Shown here one piece after another: positions 1-8,100 of a DNA stretch of 64,000 nucleotides. The stretch's first letter is position 1, and each line of letters opens with the position of its first letter. Source of the stretch: Paenibacillus fonticola DSM 21315 (GTDB taxonomy: Bacteria; Bacillota; Bacilli; Paenibacillales; Paenibacillaceae); contig NZ_KB907260.1 in the NCBI RefSeq assembly GCF_000381905.1, positions 1-64,000 of the forward strand, read 5' to 3'. Under the pieces are notes generated by a model, which was not told the origin of the DNA, did no database searches, and was given only the letters and a program-made list of their open reading frames with translations. A program made the translations under genes and the position numbers.

Positions 1-269
1 GTTACACTATCCATTTTAACCTACGAGATGTAGCAATATGGAGGGCTGTCTTTTGTTTACGTTCATCATAGCTAGAATCAAACAACAGTCACTGATAGCT
101 AAATCCAATCTTTGTAAGGAATAACATTCTCCAAAACCGAAGTAAACGTGGTTTTCCAGCGTGACTGCCTGGCCATTCGTAAATACTTAGTATAGGATGC
201 AGAAATCTGTAAATATTCTGCAGGGTGAAGGACAATATAGGCGTTATTTTCAGGCCTGGGCTTTCACTG

Positions 270-410
270 TAATTTTCGGGTAATATCCCATAGGATGACA
301 CAGATATCTTTGGCGGAATCGCTTCCAGCATCTGTACATGATCCGGCATCATATGACCTTCCAGAATTTCTACGCCCTTGTACTTACATAAGCGTCTAAA
401 GATTTCTATT
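270..410 (-). pseudogene. IS200/IS605-type TnpA transposase fragment
   Basis: A reading frame on the minus strand contains EIFRRLCKYKGVEILEGH followed by MMPDHVQMLEAIPPKISVSS, which I recognise as the central part of an IS200-family Y1 transposase (the HMMPDHVHML histidine region and the IPPKISVSSF segment). The usual N-terminus, the catalytic tyrosine helix and the C-terminus are missing: the sequence on both sides, read in this frame, no longer resembles TnpA, and the H-x-H pair reads HVQ. It is therefore an inactive relic. Only the matching core is delimited; the true boundaries of the old element cannot be seen. Confidence 0.75.
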
Positions 411-463
411 AAGTCTTTTGTTTGTATTGGAATGGTCTTGTTGGACAAACCCTCGATCCCTTC

Positions 464-490
464 ACCCGCATAGCGGGTCGTTTTTTGTTT
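464..490 (+). terminator. rho-independent terminator-like hairpin
   Basis: ACCCGC and GCGGGT form a 6-bp stem with a 3-nt loop, followed by CG and six T residues on the plus strand. No plus-strand gene is evident upstream inside the window, so it may be left over from the decayed IS200-like element or serve a gene beyond the left edge. Confidence 0.5.
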
Positions 491-522
491 CGCGCGTTTC
501 ACGCACTCGACTGGCTAAAGCC

Positions 523-548
523 AAAAAAAGACCCCGTCGTTGACGAGG
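523..548 (-). terminator. terminator for the 584-940 gene
   Basis: On the minus strand CCTCGTC and GACGGGG (one G-T pair) form a 7-bp stem with an AAC loop, followed by TC and a run of seven T. It lies 35 nt past the stop codon of the small membrane protein gene. Confidence 0.8.
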
Positions 549-583
549 TTCCTCATGAATTCAACTCTATAAAAATAGATAAA

Positions 584-940
584 TCAGCTCTGCTTACCGT
601 CAGCCGGCCATTCCTCCCGCTGCCACTTGGCCTGCCATTCGCGGAGCTTCGCCCGGCGTACGGCTTCGAGTCCCCGCTGCTTTTCTTCGCTGACGCCAAG
701 CAGAAAGTGCAAATGCGCACCGACAACCAAAAAAGCGAAAGCGGCCCATACGATGCCGAATAACGATAGCCATCCTGCACCCGGGTGAACCGAAATAAAT
801 GGCAGAGCATATACAAGCATGCTTAATGCAAGAATGAAATAAGCCGCATGCTTCCATTTGTTTCTCTTCTTTTCTTTTTTGATAAGACCAAGTGCCTTCA
901 TTGTTTTCATGTTACTTTTTTTCATGTTACTGTTTTTCAT
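584..940 (-). CDS. small membrane protein, unknown function
   Basis: 118 residues. After a very basic N-terminus (KKEKKRNKWKH) there are two hydrophobic segments, about residues 30-50 (AAYFILALSMLVYALPFI) and 57-80 (WLSLFGIVWAAFAFLVVGAHL), then a charged C-terminal tail rich in Arg, Glu and Trp that is probably cytoplasmic. AGGAGA lies upstream of the first ATG. The first 30 nt repeat a 15-nt unit (ATGAAAAACAGTAAC, then ATGAAAAAAAGTAAC, then ATGAAAAC), so three in-frame ATGs exist and the start is ambiguous by 5-10 residues. It stands alone with its own terminator. I do not recognise a family and infer no function beyond membrane location. Confidence 0.75.
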   Translation of the reverse strand: MKNSNMKKSNMKTMKALGLIKKEKKRNKWKHAAYFILALSMLVYALPFISVHPGAGWLSLFGIVWAAFAFLVVGAHLHFLLGVSEEKQRGLEAVRRAKLREWQAKWQREEWPADGKQS

Positions 941-1083
941 GCTACTGCATCTCCTTCATCACGAATCTATAAACGAATCTATATTTCTAGTCTATGAAGG
1001 AGTTTAAATAATATGAGGATTCACCTAAAAATCGGGAATAAATAATCGGATCAAACTAATAATTTACGAGACTCTGACTAAGC

Positions 1084-1425
1084 TTATTCTGATCCGTACA
1101 GATGCTGCAAGCTGTCTGTGATGATTTTGTTTACATCCTGAATGATGACACTAAGACGGCGCTCCGCGTCGAAGAGCCGGCGGATGTTCAAATTCAGGCT
1201 CAATACTTCGAATAGCTTTTCCATCTTTTCCATCTCTTCAGGTGACGGCATATCGCCGTTCATCATGCGCTGCTGAACGTCATTTTGCTGTTGGCGGAAA
1301 TCATCCAGCATGCGCTTGCTTTCGGGATCCGCATCCACCAGCTTCATGGCCGCCGTAATATCGGATACCTCTTGACTTTCTCGAAGGGCTTTGGCCAGAT
1401 CATGCGCTTTGTCATAAATGTTCAT
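1084..1425 (-). CDS. yheA: YheA, YlbF/YmcA-family helical protein (UPF0342)
   Basis: 113 residues, wholly helical and charged, starting MNIYDKAHDLAKALRES and containing the family pattern of an N-terminal helix, a Gln-rich middle (DFRQQQNDVQQRM) and a C-terminal IIQDVNKIITDSLQ helix. This matches the YheA/YlbF/YmcA group of small soluble proteins. YmcA and YlbF belong to a complex affecting RNA processing, sporulation and competence in B. subtilis; the role of YheA itself is not established. The start is fixed by AAAGGAGA placed before the ATG; a longer frame runs into yheB and has no SD. It follows yheB by 26 nt and is probably co-transcribed, as in B. subtilis. Confidence 0.88.
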   Translation of the reverse strand: MNIYDKAHDLAKALRESQEVSDITAAMKLVDADPESKRMLDDFRQQQNDVQQRMMNGDMPSPEEMEKMEKLFEVLSLNLNIRRLFDAERRLSVIIQDVNKIITDSLQHLYGSE

Positions 1426-1451
1426 AGTTGAGTTCTCCTTTAATAAACCTA

Positions 1452-2618
1452 TTATTTGCCTATCCATATCAGCATCGTCGATTGAATTAATCCAATCATA
1501 CCACCTAGCAGCACCCCAAGCCATGTAATTGCCCGGAACTCCTTGCCGGATACGCTCAGAATAACTTCTTCAAGCCGTTCTACCGGAAATTTCTGAACCT
1601 GCTCCTTTACTAGCTGCGGCAGCTGTATCGCCTGCATTACCGGCGGAATGATCCTGACGGCAAGGCTCAGAAATCTGTCTACCAGAGCTGGAACAGCAGC
1701 TTCGGCCTGGCTGCGCCACGGCGCAAGCAATGAAGCGATGGGGATTTCCTCGGCCTTGGCCATCCATTCCTCCAGCGGAAGTTGCTGCAGTTTATCGCCA
1801 AGCCAGTATTCAGGATCAGTTCCAATCAACGCATGTAATAGCTCTTCTACAGGCTTATCGCCATAGAGCTCGAGCCGGTCTTTGATCGCTAGAGCGACTT
1901 TGCTCCGAGCCTCCTCCCCCTGCAGGGCTTGCACAAGAGCGGGGGTCATCTTTTGGACCAGCTTATCCTCATCCATAAACAGAGCCGCCATCGTACCGAT
2001 AAAGCCGCCGGCGTTGTCCATCAGGCCTGCGGCCATTTTTGCCAGCAAACGTTGACCTTGGGATGAGAGCAGTTCCTCTTCCACTGCTGTCAAGACAGCA
2101 TCCGCCGCCGCCCGGCTCCATATCTGCCGATTGTCCTCGGACCAACCTGGCACGATATTTTTCAGGGGGACCTTGCCCCATTCGCGCTTCTGCCACACGA
2201 ACTGGAAGCTATGCTGCGATAAATTCGTCAGCGCCCCTGCAAGCTTGCCCTTTAACGATCCCCACTCTTCCTCCGTCCAAATGGCCAAGACCGCTTCCTT
2301 TAGCGTCTTGTTGCTGCTTCCCCAACGATGAAGCAGCCCCGTAAGTTTCTCCTTAGCCTGACTGCGAAATTTAGGCCTGAGCACCATTTCTTGCAAGCCC
2401 TCGGCAGTGACTAAGTATTCGGACACGACGTTTCCTAAAGATTCCGCAATATCGTCTCTGCGCTTCGGTATAAGACCCGGTGTAAACGGAAGACGCCGTT
2501 TACCGATCATAACCGGAGTCCTTGGATGGAACAGCATTTTGATCGCGAAATGATTTGTAACTCCGCCAACGAATGCAGCAACCGCAACACTGACCACAAT
2601 GTATAACCAATCTGCCAA
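1452..2618 (-). CDS. yheB: YheB, DUF445 (UPF0754) membrane protein
   Basis: 388 residues. One N-terminal membrane segment (LYIVVSVAVAAFVGGVTNHF) leads into the family signature AIKMLFHPRTPVMIGKRRLP and FTPGLIPKRRDDIAES. A long amphipathic helical region follows, with a second hydrophobic segment at the C-terminus (TWLGVLLGGMIGLIQSTML). This is the DUF445/YheB architecture: both ends in the membrane, a large soluble body, biochemical role unknown. The best start is TTG at 2616-2618, with GGGAGG nine bases upstream and a protein beginning LADWLYIV; ATG codons further upstream add an un-family-like Cys-rich extension. It is divergent from the yheC/yheD array and upstream of yheA, as in B. subtilis, where these genes are associated with spore formation. 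Confidence 0.9.
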   Translation of the reverse strand: MADWLYIVVSVAVAAFVGGVTNHFAIKMLFHPRTPVMIGKRRLPFTPGLIPKRRDDIAESLGNVVSEYLVTAEGLQEMVLRPKFRSQAKEKLTGLLHRWGSSNKTLKEAVLAIWTEEEWGSLKGKLAGALTNLSQHSFQFVWQKREWGKVPLKNIVPGWSEDNRQIWSRAAADAVLTAVEEELLSSQGQRLLAKMAAGLMDNAGGFIGTMAALFMDEDKLVQKMTPALVQALQGEEARSKVALAIKDRLELYGDKPVEELLHALIGTDPEYWLGDKLQQLPLEEWMAKAEEIPIASLLAPWRSQAEAAVPALVDRFLSLAVRIIPPVMQAIQLPQLVKEQVQKFPVERLEEVILSVSGKEFRAITWLGVLLGGMIGLIQSTMLIWIGK

Positions 2619-2884
2619 TCCTAAAATCCTCCCTATGCAGCTCTTGAAAACAATCCTCCCATAATATGGGCAGCTATCACATTTTATTCTACTCTGAACA
2701 TCTGCCTCCAAACGTCCACCCATATGCCAGACACAGGAATCAGGCTGCTTACCCATGCAGTGCATGCGATGATTTCAAAGATGGGTTAATCACCAAGGTT
2801 TCTATGTCCTCATATGATGCATTACATGTATATGCGATGACGCATCCAAGACATCGAGCCTAAGCTTGGAAGGAGATCCGCTTC

Positions 2885-4252
2885 ATGCACTCCAAAAAAA
2901 TAACAATACAAATCATGAATCCGGGTTCACTGGAGGATGACTGTCTCGTTCTCGGAGAGATGCTCATCAAACAATTGAAAATTCCTACAGATCATCCGCT
3001 GCAGCTTTCCTTCGGTTCGTTCCAGCAACAGATCAAGGTCATTTCCTTATCTAAGTTAAACGGAATCCGGATCAGCCAAGGGCTTGCCAAAAGTATGGGG
3101 CTACTGACTCGAACAGCACTGCGAATGATTTATCGTCCCCAATCATCCACCATTCAGTTCGGGCCAATTATCGGTGTACTGATCAGCCAAGACTATCCGG
3201 ATACTCCGGACAGACCTTTCGGCCCGATCACCTTATTTTGCCAAGAGCTCGCCAATGCTTGTCAACGAAAAGGAATTTTTGTTTATTTTTTTACTCCATC
3301 CCATATCGGAAGCAGTTCAGCGAAGGTAACGGGATGGGTTTATGGTGACGGCTGGAAACAAACCGAGCTTCCTGCCGCAAATGTGTTCTACAACCGCCTG
3401 ACATCACGCAAATTGGAGAATAAACCTAGCGTACAGCATTTCATGAAAGAAGTAAAATCCCTCTATGGCAGTCATTTTTTCAACGAAAAATTCCTCGATA
3501 AAACTGAAGTGTTTGACGCGCTGGGACGTGACGCTTCACTGTCAGGGTATCTTCCTGAGTCTCATTTATTTCGCAATTATGCGATGCTGAAATCGATGTG
3601 TTCAAGACATCCCATCGTCTTCCTGAAGCCGATCAAAGGCAGCCTTGGAAAGGGGATTATTCGTATTTCCCGACTGGAGGGAGGCGCTTATCAGACATTG
3701 ACCGCCCAAGTCGGCGGCACACAAAAACAGAACTATACAAGCCTTGCCAAATTATTCTCCGCCCTATCCGGCAAAATGAAAACGACACGCTATCAAATCC
3801 AGCAAGGACTTCAACTGATGGTCATGGATCGCCGGCCTGTAGATTTTCGCGCGTTAGTACAAAAAAATCAGTTCGGAAAGTGGAGCGTCACATCCATCGT
3901 TGCCCGTATCGCCGGAAATCAGCATTTCGTATCAAACTTGGCACGGGGCGGTTCTCTTCGAACATTAAAAGACACGATTTCGCGCAGCACACTGCCAGTT
4001 AAAATCAAATCAAAAATGAGCTTTCGATTAAAAAAGGCGGCGCTTGAAATCGCGAAGGGCATCGATGCACAAATTCCCGCTCATTTTGGTGAACTCGGCA
4101 TTGACCTCGCTGTAGATCAGCACGGCCGTATCTGGCTGCTCGAAGTCAACTCCAAGCCTTCAAAGAACGATAATACACCGCTTGGCGGAAGTAAAATACG
4201 TCCTTCTGTCAAGCAAGTGATAGGATATTCTCGCTTTCTGTCCGGCTTCTAA
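2885..4252 (+). CDS. YheD-like ATP-grasp protein (array copy 1)
   Basis: 455 residues, the long (YheD-like) form of the YheC/YheD endospore-coat-associated family. An N-terminal domain of about 95 residues precedes IGVLISQDYPDTPDRPFG. The ATP-grasp core is visible: a glycine-rich Lys segment (FLKPIKGSLGKGIIRI, about residue 246), VDFRALVQK, a GGSLRT loop, and the metal-binding end LGIDLAVDQHGRIWLLEVNSKP (split here as LGIDLAVD and IWLLEVNSKP, near 405-425). ATP-grasp enzymes ligate a carboxylate to an amine via acyl phosphate; the substrate here is unknown. AAGGAGA lies 11 nt before the ATG. First of five tandem paralogues; 17 nt separate it from the next. The family is known to be spore-coat associated in Bacillus; a catalytic role is inferred from the intact motifs. 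Confidence 0.9.
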   Translation: MHSKKITIQIMNPGSLEDDCLVLGEMLIKQLKIPTDHPLQLSFGSFQQQIKVISLSKLNGIRISQGLAKSMGLLTRTALRMIYRPQSSTIQFGPIIGVLISQDYPDTPDRPFGPITLFCQELANACQRKGIFVYFFTPSHIGSSSAKVTGWVYGDGWKQTELPAANVFYNRLTSRKLENKPSVQHFMKEVKSLYGSHFFNEKFLDKTEVFDALGRDASLSGYLPESHLFRNYAMLKSMCSRHPIVFLKPIKGSLGKGIIRISRLEGGAYQTLTAQVGGTQKQNYTSLAKLFSALSGKMKTTRYQIQQGLQLMVMDRRPVDFRALVQKNQFGKWSVTSIVARIAGNQHFVSNLARGGSLRTLKDTISRSTLPVKIKSKMSFRLKKAALEIAKGIDAQIPAHFGELGIDLAVDQHGRIWLLEVNSKPSKNDNTPLGGSKIRPSVKQVIGYSRFLSGF

Positions 4253-4269
4253 TCAGGAGGGAACTTAGA

Positions 4270-5385
4270 ATGAACTCATCTTCACATGGAATAGTTGGAA
4301 TTATGGCAGGCGAAAGCACTGGCCCCCTTCCTTTTTCGGAATCAGCGTTTTGCCGCCACTTGTGTCACATAGGGAATCGGCAGAAGTTGACGGTATACGT
4401 ATTCTGTCCATCATGGGTGACGCCTAGCCGCAGAGGTGTCCCTGGATATACGTATGAGAACGGAAAATGGATACGGAAGTTGTTTCCTGCTCCGGATATT
4501 ATTTATGACCGCTGCTTTTCTTTCGATAAGAAGCAGCAGCGGCGGAAACAGCGCTGCATGGATTTGCTGACCGGATTACAGCCCTTTGTATATCTCACGC
4601 GCGGGCTCGCTGGCAAGTGGTCCGTCTATCAGGCGCTCAAAAAAAATAGCCTTTTCTCCGCTTATCTTCCGCATACCGTCCGGTATGAAACAACCGGACA
4701 GTTGGACCAATGGCTGAAATTCCATCAGGGAGAAGCATTCCTCAAGCCGCAAAACGGCACGCATGGCAAAAGAACGATGTATGTCAAAGTTGTGAACTCC
4801 GGGCTAGGAGAGGGGCTTTTGCTCATTGGCAGGGACGGCGGCAATCAATTATTCCGCAAGCGATTTTACTCGCGGCAGGATGGCCTAGAGTGGATTCATA
4901 AATTTATCGGATCGAAAACCTTTCTGCTGCAGCCCTACCTGCTGCTTAACAATTCAAAGGGCGAACCCTTCGATGTCAGGGTACTGATGCAAAAAAATGA
5001 AAATGGCGTCTGGAGCATGACAGGCATGGCTGTACGGGCTGGCCGCAAACATTCGCTTACCTCCAATCTGCATGGCGGCGGAACGGCGCACAGAGCCCTT
5101 CCTTTTTTGACGAAGGAGCTTGGAGAACACACCGGACAAAGGGCAGCGAAAATTATTCGCAACCTGTCGCAGGCCATTCCAGAACAGCTTGAATCCTACT
5201 TTGGCCGGTTAGCCGAGCTCGGAATCGATTTTGGGGTAGACCAATCGGGCCAAGTGTGGATATTGGAAGTAAACTCCAAGCCGGGTAGATCGTCACTATT
5301 CCGTATAGGCGACATGCAAGGAGCCCGAAAATCCGTAGAGAACCCTATACAGTACGCCCGATACTTGCTGCTTCATAAAACCTGA
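4270..5385 (+). CDS. YheC-like ATP-grasp protein (array copy 2)
   Basis: 371 residues, the short (YheC-like) form that lacks the first ~95 residues of copy 1. It begins with VGIMAGESTGPLPFSESAF, has the nucleotide loop FLKPQNGTHGKRTM near residue 156, FDVRVLMQK, the HGGGTAH loop, and the Mg-binding Glu/Asn in ILEVNSKP near residue 330. The loop reads THGKRT rather than the usual LGKGI form, so nucleotide binding may be altered. SD is CAGGAGGG, eight bases before ATG. It pairs with the upstream D-type gene at 17 nt spacing, suggesting a D-C two-gene unit. Substrate unknown. Confidence 0.88.
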   Translation: MNSSSHGIVGIMAGESTGPLPFSESAFCRHLCHIGNRQKLTVYVFCPSWVTPSRRGVPGYTYENGKWIRKLFPAPDIIYDRCFSFDKKQQRRKQRCMDLLTGLQPFVYLTRGLAGKWSVYQALKKNSLFSAYLPHTVRYETTGQLDQWLKFHQGEAFLKPQNGTHGKRTMYVKVVNSGLGEGLLLIGRDGGNQLFRKRFYSRQDGLEWIHKFIGSKTFLLQPYLLLNNSKGEPFDVRVLMQKNENGVWSMTGMAVRAGRKHSLTSNLHGGGTAHRALPFLTKELGEHTGQRAAKIIRNLSQAIPEQLESYFGRLAELGIDFGVDQSGQVWILEVNSKPGRSSLFRIGDMQGARKSVENPIQYARYLLLHKT

Positions 5386-5390
5386 ACCTA

Positions 5391-5540
5391 CCTAAGAAAG
5401 CTTGCTTTGCATCCTTTTTAGCCTGGATTTTCGAAGCGGTTTGCTTCACAAAACTTTTAGCCTAGACTTTCGAAGCGGGTTTGCTTCGCAAAACTTTTAG
5501 CCTGGCCTTTCGAAGCAGTTTTGCTTCGCAAAACTTTTAG
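5391..5540 (+). repeat. four tandem ~40-nt hairpin repeats ending at an SD
   Basis: Three close copies (5422-5460, 5461-5500, 5501-5540) and one degenerate copy (5391-5421) of a unit that starts CCT(G/A)G and ends CAAAACTTTTAG. Each full unit holds a small inverted repeat, CGAAGC - loop - GCTTCG, which can fold as a stem-loop. The last copy runs directly into the GAGGAAAA Shine-Dalgarno of the next gene. The repeats fill the whole gap between array copies 2 and 3. Possible roles are an mRNA-stabilising or transcription-attenuating leader, or simply a dispersed genomic repeat; the sequence alone does not decide. Confidence 0.9.
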
Positions 5541-5552
5541 GAGGAAAAATTC

Positions 5553-6926
5553 ATGAGCTTGACTTTCTGCAACGTTCATTTCACGCAGCAGCCCAAAAGG
5601 GTCGTCTACGTGTCGGGATCACTGATGAAGAACCTGAATCTATCCGGAAAAAAATCGGTTCATCTAAGGCTGGGTCAAGATCGTATACCCGCTTTAGTCA
5701 AACCAATTTACAAACCAGGCAACCACCTTTATCTTACTGCGGGCATTCACAAAGGTATTAAAATTCCAAAGTCAGGACCCGTATATCTTCGCAACATCCA
5801 GGACGGGGAAGTTCATATCGGCCCCTTGATAGGTGTGCTGTCCGACGGCCCCACCTCATCGGCCAACAATCCTTTTGGCTCCAGAACGGGATTTATCAAA
5901 CAGCTTCTCAAGCAAGGCAGCAAGCAATCCTATATATTTGCATTCACCCCCCGGGATGTTAATTGGGAGCAGGAAAAAGTAAATGGATATTTTTTAAACG
6001 AAGCAGGACGTTTCCATCGTAAAAAAGTACCTCTTCCCGATGTTGTCTATAATCGGTTACCGAGTCGCAGAGCGGAGACGACCTCCTCCATTAACCAGCT
6101 GCGGGAGCGCTTTTCACGCCGGAAAATCCCCTTCTTCAACTGGAGTTTCTTTAATAAATCCGACATTTACAGGCTGCTGGAGAAGGATACCGGAGTGAGC
6201 CGTTTCGTGCCAGAATCGATTATGAGTCCAACCCCTGAGGAAATTAAAGATTTGCTGGACCGTCACTCACTTATTTACTACAAACCGAACAGCGGGAGTC
6301 TCGGAAACGGAATCTACCGGATATCGCACATAGCGAAAAGCGGTTATTATGCCCGTTATCGCAATAAAGGAAAAAATGCGCTGCTGCGCTTTAATTCCTT
6401 TGGCAGTCTTATACGGACACTCCAGGCCAGGCATGGCCGCTCGCTCCGTAATTATGTTGCCCAGCAGGGCATCCGCCTTATCGAGATCGATGGGTGTCCG
6501 ATTGATTTCCGTTTTCATATGCATAAAAACGGCAGAAACAATTGGGTTGTCGTCGGCATCGGCGCGAAAAAGGCAGGTAAAGGCAGCGTAACGACGCATC
6601 TGAAAAACGGCGGCTCTCTGCTCACCCCAGAACAGGCGCTCGGCCGGGCTTTTGGCGCAAGGGGGGATGATGTGCTGCGGCGCGCAAAAAGTGTCGCCAT
6701 TACTTTAGCTGAAGCAATAGAGTATCATCACCAGCATTTAATTGGAGAAATCGGCTTCGACATCGGGATAGATAAGGATGAGAAAATATGGATGTTCGAG
6801 GCCAACGCAAAACCGGGGCGGTCGATATTCCAACACCCTAATCTCCGAGCGGAGGGCAAGGCATCCGTTGAGCATATCCTGGAGCACTGCTTGTATCTCA
6901 GTAGATTCCGGAGGAGGGAAGGCTGA
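5553..6926 (+). CDS. YheD-like ATP-grasp protein (array copy 3)
   Basis: 457 residues, long form like copy 1, with the ~95-residue N-terminal domain (SLTFCNVHFTQQPKRVVYVS onward) before IGPLIGVLSDGPTSSANNPF. ATP-grasp landmarks: YYKPNSGSLGNGIYRI near residue 242, IDFRFHMHK, the NGGSLLT loop, and IWMFEANAKPGR near residue 413, where the usual E-V-N reads E-A-N but keeps the Glu and Asn ligands. The Lys in the Gly-rich loop (LGNGI instead of LGKGI) is replaced by Asn. SD GGAGG is eight bases before the ATG and supplied by the end of the tandem repeats. It overlaps copy 4 by one base, so the two are translationally coupled as a second D-C pair. Confidence 0.9.
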   Translation: MSLTFCNVHFTQQPKRVVYVSGSLMKNLNLSGKKSVHLRLGQDRIPALVKPIYKPGNHLYLTAGIHKGIKIPKSGPVYLRNIQDGEVHIGPLIGVLSDGPTSSANNPFGSRTGFIKQLLKQGSKQSYIFAFTPRDVNWEQEKVNGYFLNEAGRFHRKKVPLPDVVYNRLPSRRAETTSSINQLRERFSRRKIPFFNWSFFNKSDIYRLLEKDTGVSRFVPESIMSPTPEEIKDLLDRHSLIYYKPNSGSLGNGIYRISHIAKSGYYARYRNKGKNALLRFNSFGSLIRTLQARHGRSLRNYVAQQGIRLIEIDGCPIDFRFHMHKNGRNNWVVVGIGAKKAGKGSVTTHLKNGGSLLTPEQALGRAFGARGDDVLRRAKSVAITLAEAIEYHHQHLIGEIGFDIGIDKDEKIWMFEANAKPGRSIFQHPNLRAEGKASVEHILEHCLYLSRFRRREG

Positions 6927-8041
6927 TGAGCCATCTCCTAGCCGATAGAAAACCTGTCGTTGCTGTACTGACCGTAGGTGACGCCAAACGCCTTTTCCGC
7001 GGAAACAAAGCTAACTTGAAAGATATTGTGAATACGGGAACAGACCTGGATTTCCCCGTCTATGTCGTCACCGCCAAAGATTTAAAGCTAACTGCCAAAC
7101 GAGTAAGGGGTTATCAATACCTCGCCGAAGAGAAGACCTGGTACAGGCATTGGTTCCCTCTTCCCGATGTTGTCTACAACCGGGTGCCGCTCCGGGAGGA
7201 CGAACGCAAGCCGAGTGTCCGGAAGAAAATCGAGGAATGTATCCGCCACAATTCCATCCAAATTTATAACCCCTTCTTCTTTAATAAACGCAAGCTGTTC
7301 GAATGGTTACGGAAAAACCGTTCTACCAAAGCGCTCGTCCCGGCCACCAAAAGAATGAGCGGGCCTCAAAATCTTTACGCCATGCTGCAGATCTATGAAC
7401 GGCTCTATCTAAAGCCTGAAAGCGGCAAAGCGGGCAAAGGAATAATGCTGCTTCAATACGAGCCCGAGCAGGATAAACCCTTCCGCCTAACGATCCAGGG
7501 ACGAAAATACAGAAATATCGTCTACCGCACTGACAGGCTTAATGCACTTTGGAGACGGATAAAGAGCGAGACGGCGAATGCTCCTTATATCATGCAGGAA
7601 GGAATCCAGCTGGTTTCATACAAGGATCGTATTTTCGATCTGCGTGTTTTAGTACAAAAAACAGGAAAAGGCGTGTGGATGGTCACCGGAGTAGGTGCAC
7701 GTCTCGCCGGACTGAAACGAATTACTACTCATGTGCCGCAGGGAGGCAGTATTGAGTCGCCTGAGAAGCTGCTGAACCCTGTATTTGGCAGCGAAATGAC
7801 AACGATCATTATGAACCGTTTGAAATCCAACGCCGTGCTGATCGCCAAGCAAATTGAGAAGGGCTCCGGGCATCTGCTAGGGGAAATGTCGATGGATCTT
7901 GGCATCGATACGAACGGAGATATGTGGTTTTTTGAAGCCAACTCTAAACCGATGAAATTCGACGAACCTCAAATTCGTAAAAAGTCACTTGATCGTATTT
8001 TTCAATACAGTCAGTATTTGTTTCAACATCCCAAGAACTAG
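6926..8041 (+). CDS. YheC-like ATP-grasp protein (array copy 4)
   Basis: 371 residues, short form. It starts with VVAVLTVGDAKRLFRGN, then KTWYRHWFPLPDVVYNRVP, a P-D-V-V-Y-N-R segment shared by the array members. Core motifs are YLKPESGKAGKGIMLL near residue 161, FDLRVLVQK, PQGGSIES, and MWFFEANSKP near residue 334, all intact for ATP-grasp catalysis. The ATG overlaps the stop of copy 3 (TGATG), with GGAGGGAAGG just upstream. It is followed by 59 nt without a terminator before copy 5. Function of the family is spore-coat associated; the enzymatic product is unknown. Confidence 0.9.
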   Translation: MSHLLADRKPVVAVLTVGDAKRLFRGNKANLKDIVNTGTDLDFPVYVVTAKDLKLTAKRVRGYQYLAEEKTWYRHWFPLPDVVYNRVPLREDERKPSVRKKIEECIRHNSIQIYNPFFFNKRKLFEWLRKNRSTKALVPATKRMSGPQNLYAMLQIYERLYLKPESGKAGKGIMLLQYEPEQDKPFRLTIQGRKYRNIVYRTDRLNALWRRIKSETANAPYIMQEGIQLVSYKDRIFDLRVLVQKTGKGVWMVTGVGARLAGLKRITTHVPQGGSIESPEKLLNPVFGSEMTTIIMNRLKSNAVLIAKQIEKGSGHLLGEMSMDLGIDTNGDMWFFEANSKPMKFDEPQIRKKSLDRIFQYSQYLFQHPKN

Positions 8042-8100
8042 TACCTGATATTACATGAAATTAGGTTAAAAGCTAACTTCGTACAAAGAAGGTGAATGTA

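Noticed and set aside
422-763. Plus-strand open frame of 113 codons
   Set aside because: It crosses a plus-strand terminator hairpin and lies antisense to the membrane protein gene and its terminator; no SD and no recognisable protein.
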